A DNA stretch of 64,000 nt. It comes from Collinsella aerofaciens (lineage in GTDB: Bacteria; Actinomycetota; Coriobacteriia; Coriobacteriales; Coriobacteriaceae). Shown piece after piece: positions 9,298 through 17,906 of the stretch. Below the pieces are notes generated by a model. That model made no database searches, had not been told where the DNA came from, and saw only the letters and a list, made by a program, of their open reading frames with translations. Both the position numbers and the translations under genes were made by a program. The stretch is taken from positions 42,500 through 106,499 of the forward strand of contig NZ_JAQLEM010000004.1 of assembly GCF_028209885.1 (NCBI RefSeq), written 5' to 3'. Position 1 is the stretch's first letter, and the number at the start of each line of letters is the position of its first letter.

Positions 9298-10973
9298 TGA
9301 AGGAGCTTTCCGAGGTCCTGCAGGATTGGGAGGCCGTGATCGGCCTGGAGATCCATACCGAGCTCACCGCACTCGATACTAAGATGTTTTGCAACTGCAA
9401 GCTCAGCCACGATGACGAGCCCAACGCCAACGTGTGCCCGGTGTGCCTGGGCCTGCCCGGCGCCCTGCCGGTGCCCAACAAGCGCGCCATCGAGAGCATC
9501 GTCAAGGCCGGTCTCGCCACCAACTGCGAGATCCAGCGCCACTCGATGTTCTACCGCAAGCACTACTTCTATCCCGATATGGCCAAGAACTTCCAGACCA
9601 CGCAGGGTCCGGTTGCCTTTGCCATGTACGGTCACCTGGATCTGGACGTGACCGGTCGCGGTGCCGCCGAGCGCCCCGACTGCGCGTTTGGCGAGGCCGA
9701 GGCCCAGAGCCTGGCGAGCGCTTCGGCCAACGCCGAGGGCCTGTCCACGTCTATGACGTCGACCATGCGCGAGGGCAACCAGCGCGCCGGCCACCTGGCC
9801 AGCTATGACGCGTCCAACCTGCAGATGCCCGAGCGTCGCGAGGATGGTTCCTACACGGTGCCCATCCGCATCCTGCGCATCCACATGGAGGAGGACGCCG
9901 CCAAGATGGTGCACGTGGGCGGCGCCGAGGGCCGCATTACCGCCGCGGCTGAGTCGCTCGTCGACTACAACCGCTGCGGCACGCCTTTGATTGAGCTCGT
10001 GACTGAGCCCGATCTGCGCACACCTGAGGAGGCTCGCCTGTTTATGGAGAAGCTCCGTCGCATTTTTGTGACGCTGGGCATTTCCGACTGCTCCATGGAG
10101 AAGGGCTCCATGCGCTGCGACGGCAACGTGTCGCTGCGCCGCCGCGGCGAGACCAAGCTGGGCACCAAGACCGAGCTCAAGAACCTCAACTCGTTTAAGA
10201 GCCTGCACGATGGCCTTGCCTACGAGATTTGCCGCCAGGCCGAGGTACTCGAGGAGGGCGGCATCATCTATCAGGAGACCCGTCACTGGGAGCCCAGCCG
10301 TAAGCGCACCGTGGTCATGCGCGTCAAGGAGACGGCCGACGACTATCGCCTGTTCCCCGATCCCGATCTGGCGCCGTTCGATCTGGACGATGAGTTCATC
10401 GACCGCTGCCGTGGCGAGATCCCCGAGCTGCCCGATGCCAAGCGCGCCCGTTTTGAGGCCGACTTTGGCATTAAGGCTGCCGATGCCGAGCAGATTGCCG
10501 GCGATCCGGAGTTTGCCGAGTTCTTTGAGGCCGCCGCTGCCGGTATGGCTGGCAAGGAGGCTCAGACGGTTGCAAACCTGCTGGTGAACGAGATGATCGC
10601 CTACCTTAAGGGTGTAGGCGTCTCGCTGGCCGAGTCCGGCATCGCGCCGGCTCAGGTGGCAACCCTTGCCAAGCTGCTGGCGACCGATGCCATCAGCTCC
10701 AACCAAGCGCACGAGGTCTTTGAGGCCATGGCTCAGACCGGCGACGACCCCAACAAGATCGTCGACGAGCGCGGTATGCGTCAGGTGAGCGATGCCGGCG
10801 CGCTGCAGCCGATCGTGGACGAGGTGCTGGCAAACTGTGCCGATCAGGCGCAGCAGTATCGTGATGGAAACCAGAAGGTCATCGGCTTTTTGGTGGGCCA
10901 GTGCATGAAGGCGAGCCGCGGCAAGGGCAACCCGAAGCTCTTCAACGAGTTGCTGAGAACGTCGCTCTCATAA
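9297..10973 (+). CDS. gatB: Asp-tRNA(Asn)/Glu-tRNA(Gln) amidotransferase subunit B
   Basis: tRNA-binding kinase/amidotransferase subunit of GatCAB. Family motifs seen are IGLEIHTELTALDTKMFC, CNCKL with CPVCLGLPGALPVPN (zinc and catalytic loop), LVDYNRCGTPLIELVTEPDL, and the C-terminal YqeY-like tail ending GNPKLFNELL. At 558 residues it is longer than the roughly 480-500 usual for the family. The extra length sits after AKNFQTTQGPVAFA, where about 70 residues rich in Ala and Ser (GRGAAERPDCAFGEAEAQ onward) replace the short SQYD..IC..G segment. No frameshift is needed to read through it, so I take it as a lineage insertion. Confidence 0.95.
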   Translation: MKELSEVLQDWEAVIGLEIHTELTALDTKMFCNCKLSHDDEPNANVCPVCLGLPGALPVPNKRAIESIVKAGLATNCEIQRHSMFYRKHYFYPDMAKNFQTTQGPVAFAMYGHLDLDVTGRGAAERPDCAFGEAEAQSLASASANAEGLSTSMTSTMREGNQRAGHLASYDASNLQMPERREDGSYTVPIRILRIHMEEDAAKMVHVGGAEGRITAAAESLVDYNRCGTPLIELVTEPDLRTPEEARLFMEKLRRIFVTLGISDCSMEKGSMRCDGNVSLRRRGETKLGTKTELKNLNSFKSLHDGLAYEICRQAEVLEEGGIIYQETRHWEPSRKRTVVMRVKETADDYRLFPDPDLAPFDLDDEFIDRCRGEIPELPDAKRARFEADFGIKAADAEQIAGDPEFAEFFEAAAAGMAGKEAQTVANLLVNEMIAYLKGVGVSLAESGIAPAQVATLAKLLATDAISSNQAHEVFEAMAQTGDDPNKIVDERGMRQVSDAGALQPIVDEVLANCADQAQQYRDGNQKVIGFLVGQCMKASRGKGNPKLFNELLRTSLS

Positions 10974-10979
10974 GCGGAG

Positions 10980-11114
10980 CCCGGGAGCCCCGGCAGGGCG
11001 GGTGCTTCCTCAAAATTTCAAACAGTCCTGCGCAAGACGAAGGCCACATTAAGTGGCCTTCTTTGCGTGCGGAACTTATTTTGAGCAAGCACCCGCCCTG
11101 CCGGGGCTCCCGGG
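10980..11114. repeat. 135-nt nested palindromic element, copy A
   Basis: A perfect 28-base inverted repeat (outer end CCCGGGAGCCCCGG) bounds 10980-11007 and 11087-11114. Pairing continues inward through CTCAAAAT/ATTTTGAG. At the centre a hairpin AAGGCCAC-ATTAA-GTGGCCTT (11040-11060) is followed by CTTTG. Core motifs ACAGTCCTG (11022) and CGTGCGGAACT (11066) are shared with copy B at 32703-32836. It starts 6 bases after the gatB stop, so it may also terminate gatCAB. Confidence 0.85.
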
Positions 11115-11167
11115 TTCTGGCAACGACTCGGCCGTTCGGGTCAGGTGGGGCTGAATGGAATAGAGTG

Positions 11168-11197
11168 AATGGGCGCGCCGTTGGCGCGTCCATTTTT
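11168..11197 (+). terminator. Rho-independent terminator downstream of gatB
   Basis: ATGGGCGCGCC-GTT-GGCGCGTCCAT stem-loop followed by TTTTTG. Confidence 0.75.
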
Positions 11198-11203
11198 GTG
11201 CGG

Positions 11204-11230
11204 GTGACAAAGGGACTGTCCCTTTGTCAC
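11204..11230. repeat. Short palindromic repeat, copy 2 (perfect 13-bp arms)
   Basis: GTGACAAAGGGAC-T-GTCCCTTTGTCAC is a perfect 27-base palindrome. Its GGGAC core relates it to the palindromes at 7204, 41841 and 49186, although the outer arms differ. Confidence 0.8.
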
Positions 11231-11270
11231 ATTGCAATAAATGTGATGAGAGTGTGGCGAAATGAGCTAA

Positions 11271-11345
11271 AAACTTCCGTAAATGTGATAAATGTCACGT
11301 TTTACCTAGGGTAAAATGTGGGAAATATCACGTTTACGGAAGTTT
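11271..11345. repeat. 75-bp imperfect palindrome before the ATPase gene
   Basis: Starts AAACTTCCGTAAA and ends with its complement, centred on CCTAGG at 11305-11310, with about 29 of 37 positions paired. It ends 19 bases before the ATPase start codon, so it could be an operator or form an mRNA hairpin just ahead of the ribosome binding site. Confidence 0.7.
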
Positions 11346-11364
11346 CTTTGCGGGAGGTTCGTCC

Positions 11365-12729
11365 ATGCAGCGAGATATCATTGCCAAGCTTAACGCTTGG
11401 AAAGCGTCAGAATATCGTAAGCCGCTTATCCTTAAGGGGGCGCGCCAGGTTGGAAAGACGTGGGCGCTTAAGGAGTTCGGCCGAACCTCGTACATCAATT
11501 TTGTGTATCTGACGCTCGAGGAGCCGTCACCTGGGGTACAGAGCGAGTACGCTCAGTTTTTCGAAGGTACGCGCGATCCTCGACGGATCATCTCAAATCT
11601 TTCCCTGGCACTTGGACAGCCTATCGATCCCGGCAAAACGCTGCTTATTATTGATGAGATCCAGGATTGTCCTTCTGCAGTCGGCGCCCTTAAATACTTC
11701 TGTGACGAGGCCCCCGAGTATCACGTCGCATGCGCAGGGTCTTTGTTGGGCGTTCGCTTGTCCCGTGAGACCAGCGCTTTTCCGGTGGGAAAGGTCGAGT
11801 TCATGGAGATGCGCCCCATGAGCTTTTCCGAGTTTCTGAAAGCCGAGGGCGCTGCAAACTACGACGAATACCTTGGCGGCCTGGATCAGATCGAGACAGT
11901 GCCCGATTTCTTCCATGTCCGTCTCGTCGAGCATCTTCGTCGTTATTTTGCATGCGGCGGCATGCCAGAGGCTCTTGGCCGGTGGGTGGAGACGGGCGAT
12001 ATCGTTCAGGTCGATAAGGTGTTGTCTGATCTCTTGGATTCCTACGAGCGCGATTTTGCCAAGCATGGTGGCCGTGCGCAGTTCGCCAAGCTTTCACAAA
12101 TATGGAACTCGATTCCAGCTCAGTTGGCGCGCGAGAACAAAAAGTTCGTTTGGGGTGCGGTGCGCGAGGGGGCTCGTGCTCGAGAATACGAGGATGCTCT
12201 GGAATGGCTTGCCGATGCTGGGCTCATCACGGCGGTTCGCCTTAATGCTGCCGGTGGTGTGCCGCTCTCTGCGTACGATGACCTCAAGGCATTTAAAGTC
12301 TACTGTCTTGATGTCGGCTTGCTGCGCCGCATGGCAAGGCTGGATGCGTCCGCTTTTGCCATCTCGGATGCGCTATTTTCGGAGTTCAAAGGTTCGTTCG
12401 CCGAGAACTATGTGCTTCAGGCATTACTTTCACAGTTAGATGCTGCTCCGCGTTACTGGACAAACGAGAAGCCGAAGCACGAAGTCGATTTTTTGATTCA
12501 AGTCGGAAACGAAATCGTTCCCGTCGAGGTCAAATCGGGAGAGGTCGTTCACTCCAAGAGCCTTAAGTACTATGCCGACAAGCATGCGGAGACGACTCCA
12601 TTGAGGGTCCGCTACTCACTTAAGAACCTAAAGCTCGACGACGGGGTGCTCAACATTCCGTTGTATTTGGCTGATCGATCTGTCCCTCTTATCAAAAAGG
12701 CGCTTGATTGTGCGCATCTTGACGTTTAG
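11365..12729 (+). CDS. AAA ATPase, DUF4143 family
   Basis: ATG 11365 follows GGGAGG and gives 454 residues. The N-terminal AAA_14 domain has a Walker A (LKGARQVGKTWAL, about residues 23-35) and Walker B (LLIIDEIQDC). The C-terminal DUF4143 region ends in a nuclease-like fold segment (EVDFLIQVGNEIVPVEVKSG) that resembles PD-(D/E)XK enzymes, with D, E and K visible. Such proteins are common single genes in gut bacteria and archaea and their role is not settled. Codon use is less GC-rich than in gatCAB, which fits horizontal acquisition. A large palindrome abuts the start. Confidence 0.88.
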   Translation: MQRDIIAKLNAWKASEYRKPLILKGARQVGKTWALKEFGRTSYINFVYLTLEEPSPGVQSEYAQFFEGTRDPRRIISNLSLALGQPIDPGKTLLIIDEIQDCPSAVGALKYFCDEAPEYHVACAGSLLGVRLSRETSAFPVGKVEFMEMRPMSFSEFLKAEGAANYDEYLGGLDQIETVPDFFHVRLVEHLRRYFACGGMPEALGRWVETGDIVQVDKVLSDLLDSYERDFAKHGGRAQFAKLSQIWNSIPAQLARENKKFVWGAVREGARAREYEDALEWLADAGLITAVRLNAAGGVPLSAYDDLKAFKVYCLDVGLLRRMARLDASAFAISDALFSEFKGSFAENYVLQALLSQLDAAPRYWTNEKPKHEVDFLIQVGNEIVPVEVKSGEVVHSKSLKYYADKHAETTPLRVRYSLKNLKLDDGVLNIPLYLADRSVPLIKKALDCAHLDV

Positions 12730-12793
12730 ATCCTGGGTGAGCTGACGGGCGGTGGCTAATTAATCGCTCCGTTACGGCCAGGGAGCTTGGGCC

Positions 12794-13798
12794 TTAGCGA
12801 TGCTTGCTTCGCCAAGCGGTGGGGGTGGTGCCGGTGTATTGTTTGAAGGCTTGGGCGAAGGCGGCTTGCTGAGGGTAGTCGAGCCGCTCTGCTACCTGCG
12901 CTATCGTGAGCGCGCTATCTGCCAAAAGGTCCCGTGCTCGCTCCATACGGCGCCTTCGTATGTAGGCACCTAGGGACTCGCCGGTTTGGGCCTTAAAGGT
13001 GGCGCACAGCTTGGATCGGCTTGTGTAGAGCCTCTCGGCCACCTCGTTGATACCCACATGTCTGCCTTTGTCGAGCGCGCGCTCAATCATTGCCGTTGCT
13101 TCTTCGGCAATGGTTATGCTGACGCGTGTGTCTGCCGCCTGCCGCGCCTGCTTGTGGGCCGCGCGCGAACAGGCGAGCTCCGCGACCATGGTCTCCACGA
13201 TGCCCTGCATATAGACGTGTCCGCCTACGGTGCGGGCGCGTTCCTCGTTAATCCGGCGCAGCGTGTGGCAGATGGCAGACGTCGCTTCCTCGTGCCATGA
13301 CTCGGCAAACGCCTCAAAGATTCCCGCGAACTCGGTGGGATAGCGGTGCTCCAGTTCGTCAAAATATCCAGGCAAAAAGAGCACCGAGCGCGAGTGGTAG
13401 AGCTCCCCCGCAACCAGCGGGCTTAACTCCTCGCCACAGCTATCTTGGATAAAGCTGCAAACGGCATTGTTTGGCCACGGTCCATGCAATGGTTTAAGGT
13501 TCGCGGGCGTTATGCCAGCCTCGGGCATGCATGTAAGTGTAGGCGCGCTGACCTCGCTCACGCAGGCGTATGGCTCGGGTGTGTATTCGGCCAGGTACAT
13601 ATCGCGCGTCGGGGTGATGAAATGCTCCATGACGATGCAGGTGGGGGAGAGGGGCATGATCCATGCGCGTCCGTGCGCCCGGTCGTTTGCTACCTCGCCG
13701 GTAAAGACGGCGCCCTTGCCGGTAAGCTCCAGGCCAAACTGCTCAAATTGCGGTGCATAGAGCTCGGTTATGTCGGTCGCTGCCCGCCGTATTTGCAA
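12794..13798 (-). CDS. AraC family transcriptional regulator
   Basis: 334 residues with a divergent N-terminal sensing region and a C-terminal double helix-turn-helix. The HTH region contains AEEATAMIERALDKGRHVGINEVAERLYTSRSKLCATFKAQTG and then the AraC signature ending LDYPQQAAFAQAFKQYTGTTPTAWRSK. The start used is TTG at 13798, with AAAGGAAAGGGA upstream. No in-frame ATG makes a better N-terminus, so the start is uncertain. It is divergent from a heterodimeric ABC exporter at 13913. By analogy with YbtA next to YbtPQ, it may control that transporter in response to a metal complex or other small molecule. The ligand is unknown. Confidence 0.88.
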   Translation of the reverse strand: MQIRRAATDITELYAPQFEQFGLELTGKGAVFTGEVANDRAHGRAWIMPLSPTCIVMEHFITPTRDMYLAEYTPEPYACVSEVSAPTLTCMPEAGITPANLKPLHGPWPNNAVCSFIQDSCGEELSPLVAGELYHSRSVLFLPGYFDELEHRYPTEFAGIFEAFAESWHEEATSAICHTLRRINEERARTVGGHVYMQGIVETMVAELACSRAAHKQARQAADTRVSITIAEEATAMIERALDKGRHVGINEVAERLYTSRSKLCATFKAQTGESLGAYIRRRRMERARDLLADSALTIAQVAERLDYPQQAAFAQAFKQYTGTTPTAWRSKHR

Positions 13799-13878
13799 AA
13801 GCGTCCCTTTCCTTTGCAGAAACGTCCACGCCTGGCTTGATTGTGAGCCATGGCTAACACGTCAATGATAAGTTGATT

Positions 13879-13888
13879 AAGGTTAACT
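13879..13888. promoter_or_regulatory. AAGGTTAACT motif upstream of ABC operon
   Basis: The ten bases AAGGTTAACT recur at 17519-17528, before the DUF6110/P-type ATPase genes. A shared motif in front of two probably metal-linked operons suggests a common repressor. This is inference only. Confidence 0.35.
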
Positions 13889-13912
13889 CTCAAGCCGTTA
13901 GAAAGGAATCTC

Positions 13913-15739
13913 ATGGCAAAGGGATCAAAAAGGGAAGGCGGCGGTATCGGCGAGTTGCTCGCGTATGCCGGTGACCGCAAATACCTAACGTATTTGGGGA
14001 TGGCGCTCTCGGCGCTCTCGCAGCTGCTGAGCTTTGGCCCGTTCGTGTGCATTTGGCTTGTCGCGCGCGATCTGATCGCCGTGGCACCTAACTGGAGCGA
14101 AGCCTGCGACATCGCGATGTATGGCTGGTGGGCCGTGGGTTTTGCCCTGGCAAGCATCGTAGCTTATTTCGTGGGGCTCATGTGCACGCATCTGTCCGCG
14201 TTTCGCTGCGCGTCCAATATCCGCAAGACTACGAGCGAGCACCTGCTTAAGCTGCCGCTTGGCTACTTTGACACGCACGCCACCGGTGAGTTGCGCCGTA
14301 TTGTAGACGGATGCGCCGCCTCCACCGAGACCCTGCTCGCACACATGCTGCCCGATATCGCGGGCGCCGCCGCCATGGTCGTGGGCCTGCTCGTGTTGCT
14401 TTTCGCCCTCGATTGGCGCTTGGGCGCGGCATGCCTTATCTCGGTCGTCGTTTCGTTTGGCGCCATGGCCACCATGATGGGCGGCAAAGGCGCCGAGTTC
14501 ATGAAGGCCTACATGGGAGCACTGGTCAAGATGAACAAGACCGGCACCGAATACGTACGCGGTATTCCCGTGGTCAAGGTGTTTCAGCAGACGGTCTACT
14601 CCTTTAAGGCTTTCCACGATGCGATCGCCGAATACGCCGACATGGCACAAAACTATGCGGGCACGTTCTGCCGAGGTCCGCAGGTACTCAACCTTACCGC
14701 GCTCAATGGTCTTGTGGCATTCCTGCTGCCCGTGGCGTTGCTGTTGGCGCCGGGCGAGACGGACTTCGCGCACTTTATGGTCAACTTCACGTTTTACGCG
14801 ATATTTTCGGCCGTGGTGCCGACGGCCATGACCAAGCTCATGTTTGTGGGCGAGGCCTCTCAGATGAGTGCCGATTCGCTGGCTCGTATTCGAAGCGTCA
14901 TGGATTCCAAACAGCTCTCCGTGCCCGCCCAACCCAAGCACCCTGCCGGCGGCGACGTGCGATTTGAGGACGTGAGCTTTACGTACGAGGGTGCCGAAGC
15001 ACCTGCCGTTAGCCATGTAAGTTTCAGCGTTCCCGCTGGTAGTTCCCTTGCGCTTGTGGGTCCTTCGGGCGGCGGCAAGTCAACCTGCGCAAGCCTGATC
15101 CCGCGTTTTTGGGATGTCTCTTCGGGTCGAGTGCTCGTAGGCGGTGTGGACGTTCGCGATATGGATCCGCACGAGCTTATGGACCAGGTCGCCTTCGTGT
15201 TCCAGACCAACCAGCTGTTCCGGCAAACACTTGCCGATAACGTGCGCGCCTCCAAGCCTACGGCCACTGACGACGAAGTGCGTGCGGCCCTCTCCGCAGC
15301 TCAGTGCGACGACATTGTGGCCAAGCTTCCACAGGGCATCAATACCATGCTCGGTGCTGGCGGAGCATATCTTTCGGGCGGCGAGGTCCAGCGCGTGGCA
15401 CTCGCCCGAGCGATCCTTAAAGACGCGCCTATCGTGGTGCTCGATGAGGCCACGGCGTTTGCCGACCCCGAGAACGAGGCACTCATCCAGCGCGCCTTTA
15501 GCAAGCTGGCGGCGGGTCGCACGGTCATTATGATTGCGCACCGACTCTCGACTGTAGTGGGCGCAGACCAAATCGTGGTGCTAAACCAAGGCAGCGTGCA
15601 GGAGTCGGGTACCCATGCCGAGTTGCTGTCCCAAGAGGGTCTGTATGCCAAGATGTGGGCCGAGTACGAGCAAGCCGCGAGCTGGAAGATTACTACTGCG
15701 AGCGCGGATACCGCCGTCACGAAGGGAGGCGAGGCCTAA
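13913..15739 (+). CDS. ABC transporter, fused membrane/ATPase subunit (first half)
   Basis: 608-residue half-transporter. The N-terminal type I exporter membrane domain has about six spans (LSALSQLLSFGPFVCIWLVA onward). The ATPase domain has Walker A GPSGGGKST, Q-loop FQTNQLF, signature YLSGGEVQRVALARA, Walker B VVLDEATAF and H-loop AHRLS. The ATG at 13913 follows AAAGGA. The next gene begins immediately after its stop, so the two form a heterodimer. In this subunit the residue after Walker B is A-T-A-F with the catalytic Glu present. The pair resembles siderophore or metal-complex transporters of the YbtPQ/IrtAB type, but substrate cannot be read from sequence. Confidence 0.9.
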   Translation: MAKGSKREGGGIGELLAYAGDRKYLTYLGMALSALSQLLSFGPFVCIWLVARDLIAVAPNWSEACDIAMYGWWAVGFALASIVAYFVGLMCTHLSAFRCASNIRKTTSEHLLKLPLGYFDTHATGELRRIVDGCAASTETLLAHMLPDIAGAAAMVVGLLVLLFALDWRLGAACLISVVVSFGAMATMMGGKGAEFMKAYMGALVKMNKTGTEYVRGIPVVKVFQQTVYSFKAFHDAIAEYADMAQNYAGTFCRGPQVLNLTALNGLVAFLLPVALLLAPGETDFAHFMVNFTFYAIFSAVVPTAMTKLMFVGEASQMSADSLARIRSVMDSKQLSVPAQPKHPAGGDVRFEDVSFTYEGAEAPAVSHVSFSVPAGSSLALVGPSGGGKSTCASLIPRFWDVSSGRVLVGGVDVRDMDPHELMDQVAFVFQTNQLFRQTLADNVRASKPTATDDEVRAALSAAQCDDIVAKLPQGINTMLGAGGAYLSGGEVQRVALARAILKDAPIVVLDEATAFADPENEALIQRAFSKLAAGRTVIMIAHRLSTVVGADQIVVLNQGSVQESGTHAELLSQEGLYAKMWAEYEQAASWKITTASADTAVTKGGEA

Positions 15740-17497
15740 ATGTTCGCCTCATTCCAAAAGAAGTATTTCCTATCCGATAAAGGCATCGCCGGCGTAAAAC
15801 GCGGTATTTTCTGGACCACGCTCACCAATCTCATTACCATGGCCGGCATGGGCTTTTTATTCCTGGTCATGGCCGGTTTTGTCGAACATCTCGCCACCGG
15901 CGCCGACCTGCCGGATGCCCTGCCGATCGTGGGCGGCCTCCTGGTCTTTTTCGTGATGCTCTTTGCCTCTAACTGGCAGCAGTATTACTACACCTACTGC
16001 ATCTTTTACGAGGAGTGCGGCAAGCAGCGTATGGAGATTGCCGAGCGCTTGCGCAAACTGCCGCTGTCATTTTTCGGTCGTCGTGATCTGGCCGATTTAA
16101 CCGAGACCATCATGGGTGACGTCCAGGCCATGGAGCACGCCTACAGCCACGTGCTGGGAGAGCTTTGGGGTGCCATCATCGCAAGTGCCATTGTGTTCGT
16201 GGCGTCGCTGTTCTTTTGCTGGCAGCTGGCGATTGCGGCGTTTTGGAGCGTTCCCGTGGCCTTTGCCGTGCTGTATCTAACACGCGGCCCCATGACCCCG
16301 GTGTTCGATCGCGTGCGCGCCGAGAAGGTCAAGGTCACCGAGGCAATTCAAGAGACGCTCGACTGCGTTCGCGAGATCCGCGCCACCAACCAGGAGGCCC
16401 ATTATCTTGAGGGGCTCAACGTCGTGATCGATGCCGAGGAGCGTGAGACCACCAAGGGCGAGCTCGCTAACGGGCTTTTGGTCAACTCCGCCTTTGCCAT
16501 CCTGCGTCTGGGCATTGCCACCACGCTGGTCACGGGTGCCGCGATGGTCGCCTCCGGGCAGGTTGACTTTTTGGTGATGTTTGCCTTCCTGCTTATGGTG
16601 AGCCGTATCTATGCGCCCTTTGACCAGGCGTTAATGTTAATGTCCGAGCTGTATGCCGCTGAGTCGTCTGCCAAGCGCATGCGTTCCATCATGGAAGAGC
16701 CTGTGGCGCGGGGCAGCGAGAAATTTGAGCCCGCGGGCCACGATGTGGTGTTCGATCACGTGGCATTTGGCTATGGTGCGGGCGAGGACGGCCGTGCCGG
16801 CGAGAAAGTTCTTACCGATGTGAGCTTTACCGCCAAGGAAGGCGAGGTCACGGCGCTGGTCGGTCCTTCGGGCTCTGGCAAGTCTACGGTGAGCCGCCTG
16901 GCCGCGCGCTTTTGGGATGCCACCGAAGGCACGGTCACCGTGGGTGGCGTGGATGTAGCGAGCGTTGATCCCGAGGTGCTGCTGCGCGACTACGCCATTG
17001 TGTTCCAAGACGTGCTGCTCTTTGACGACACGGTGATGGGAAACATCCGCCTCGGGCGTCGTGATGCCACCGATGAGGAAGTGCTTGCGGCCGCGCGTGC
17101 CGCCAACTGCGACGAGTTCGTGAACCGCATGCCGCAGGGCTACGACACCATGATCGGCGAGAACGGCTCCAAACTCTCCGGTGGCGAGCGCCAGCGCATC
17201 TCCATCGCCCGCGCGCTGCTCAAAGACGCGCCCATCGTGCTGTTGGACGAGGCGACGGCAAGCTTGGATGTGGAGAATGAGACCGTGGTACAGCAGGCGC
17301 TCTCCCGTTTGCTTGCAGGTAAGACGGTTATCGTTATTGCCCACCGTATGCGTACGGTGGAAAATGCCGACAAAATCGTTGTGCTCAAGGATGGTGTGGT
17401 TGCCGAGCAGGGCACTCCGGCGCAGCTTAAGGCGGCAGGCGGAGAATTTGCCCGCATGGTCGCACTGCAAAAGGAAGCGGCTGCCTGGCAGCTGTAG
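15740..17497 (+). CDS. ABC transporter, fused membrane/ATPase subunit (second half)
   Basis: 585-residue partner of the upstream half-transporter, starting at the base after its stop codon, with GGGAGGCGAGG as ribosome binding site. Membrane spans fill about residues 20-300. The ATPase domain shows Walker A GPSGSGKST, Q-loop FQDVLLF, signature KLSGGERQRISIARA, Walker B IVLLDEATAS and H-loop AHRMR, so both ATP sites of the heterodimer look competent. The pair probably forms one exporter or importer-like complex in the membrane, controlled by the divergent AraC regulator and placed beside a metal P-type ATPase. Confidence 0.9.
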   Translation: MFASFQKKYFLSDKGIAGVKRGIFWTTLTNLITMAGMGFLFLVMAGFVEHLATGADLPDALPIVGGLLVFFVMLFASNWQQYYYTYCIFYEECGKQRMEIAERLRKLPLSFFGRRDLADLTETIMGDVQAMEHAYSHVLGELWGAIIASAIVFVASLFFCWQLAIAAFWSVPVAFAVLYLTRGPMTPVFDRVRAEKVKVTEAIQETLDCVREIRATNQEAHYLEGLNVVIDAEERETTKGELANGLLVNSAFAILRLGIATTLVTGAAMVASGQVDFLVMFAFLLMVSRIYAPFDQALMLMSELYAAESSAKRMRSIMEEPVARGSEKFEPAGHDVVFDHVAFGYGAGEDGRAGEKVLTDVSFTAKEGEVTALVGPSGSGKSTVSRLAARFWDATEGTVTVGGVDVASVDPEVLLRDYAIVFQDVLLFDDTVMGNIRLGRRDATDEEVLAAARAANCDEFVNRMPQGYDTMIGENGSKLSGGERQRISIARALLKDAPIVLLDEATASLDVENETVVQQALSRLLAGKTVIVIAHRMRTVENADKIVVLKDGVVAEQGTPAQLKAAGGEFARMVALQKEAAAWQL

Positions 17498-17515
17498 GAA
17501 AGGGGACCAAGATTT

Positions 17516-17562
17516 CCAAAGGTTAACTTTGGTTGACCATAATAGTTCGACTAAACTAGTCT
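17516..17562 (+). promoter_or_regulatory. Putative operator and promoter of DUF6110-ATPase genes
   Basis: A near-palindrome CCAAAGGTTAACTTTGG (17516-17532) abuts a TTGACC -35 (17533) with a possible TAGTCT -10 (17557) at an 18-base spacing. The operator shares AAGGTTAACT with the site at 13879. Confidence 0.4.
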
Positions 17563-17594
17563 CAAAAGCGTGCTCGAGCAAACTAATGAACTCG

Positions 17595-17628
17595 GGTGCT
17601 AAGGCACCATGCCGCGCTTGTGCGGCAA
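17595..17628 (+). promoter_or_regulatory. Tandem hairpins in DUF6110 leader
   Basis: Two adjacent stem-loops, GGTGC-TAAG-GCACC and TGCCGC-GCTTGT-GCGGCA, lie just before the AAAGGGAGAAG ribosome binding site. They may regulate translation; no known riboswitch class is recognised. Confidence 0.4.
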
Positions 17629-17642
17629 AAGGGAGAAGCAAC

Positions 17643-17888
17643 ATGAAGAAGTCGACTTTTAACACCCTGCTTGTCGGTGGCGGTTTTCTGCTTGGCACGG
17701 CCGGCATCAAGCTGCTTACCAGCGCTCCGGTAAAGAATGCCTGCGTGCAGGGTATCGCGTGCGGCATGCGCATCAAGAACGGCTACCAGGACATGGTCGA
17801 GCAGGCCAAGGCTAATGTCGACGACATGGTTGCCGAGGCGGCCTACATCACCCAGAGCGAGGCCGCTGCTGACGAGGCAGCCGAGTAA
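17643..17888 (+). CDS. DUF6110 family small membrane-associated protein
   Basis: An 81-residue protein starting ATG 17643 after GGGAGAAG. The N-terminus has one hydrophobic segment (FNTLLVGGGFLLGTAGIKLLT). A short middle with two Cys (VKNACVQGIACGMRIKNGY) and an acidic C-terminus follow (EAAYITQSEAAADEAAE). It matches my recollection of DUF6110, a small protein found beside metal P-type ATPases in Coriobacteriia and related anaerobes. It lies 18 bases before the ATPase gene. A role in assembling the pump or delivering metal to it is plausible but unproven. The paired Cys residues are worth noting. Confidence 0.75.
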   Translation: MKKSTFNTLLVGGGFLLGTAGIKLLTSAPVKNACVQGIACGMRIKNGYQDMVEQAKANVDDMVAEAAYITQSEAAADEAAE

Positions 17889-17906
17889 CGCTCCCAGGCA
17901 CAAACT

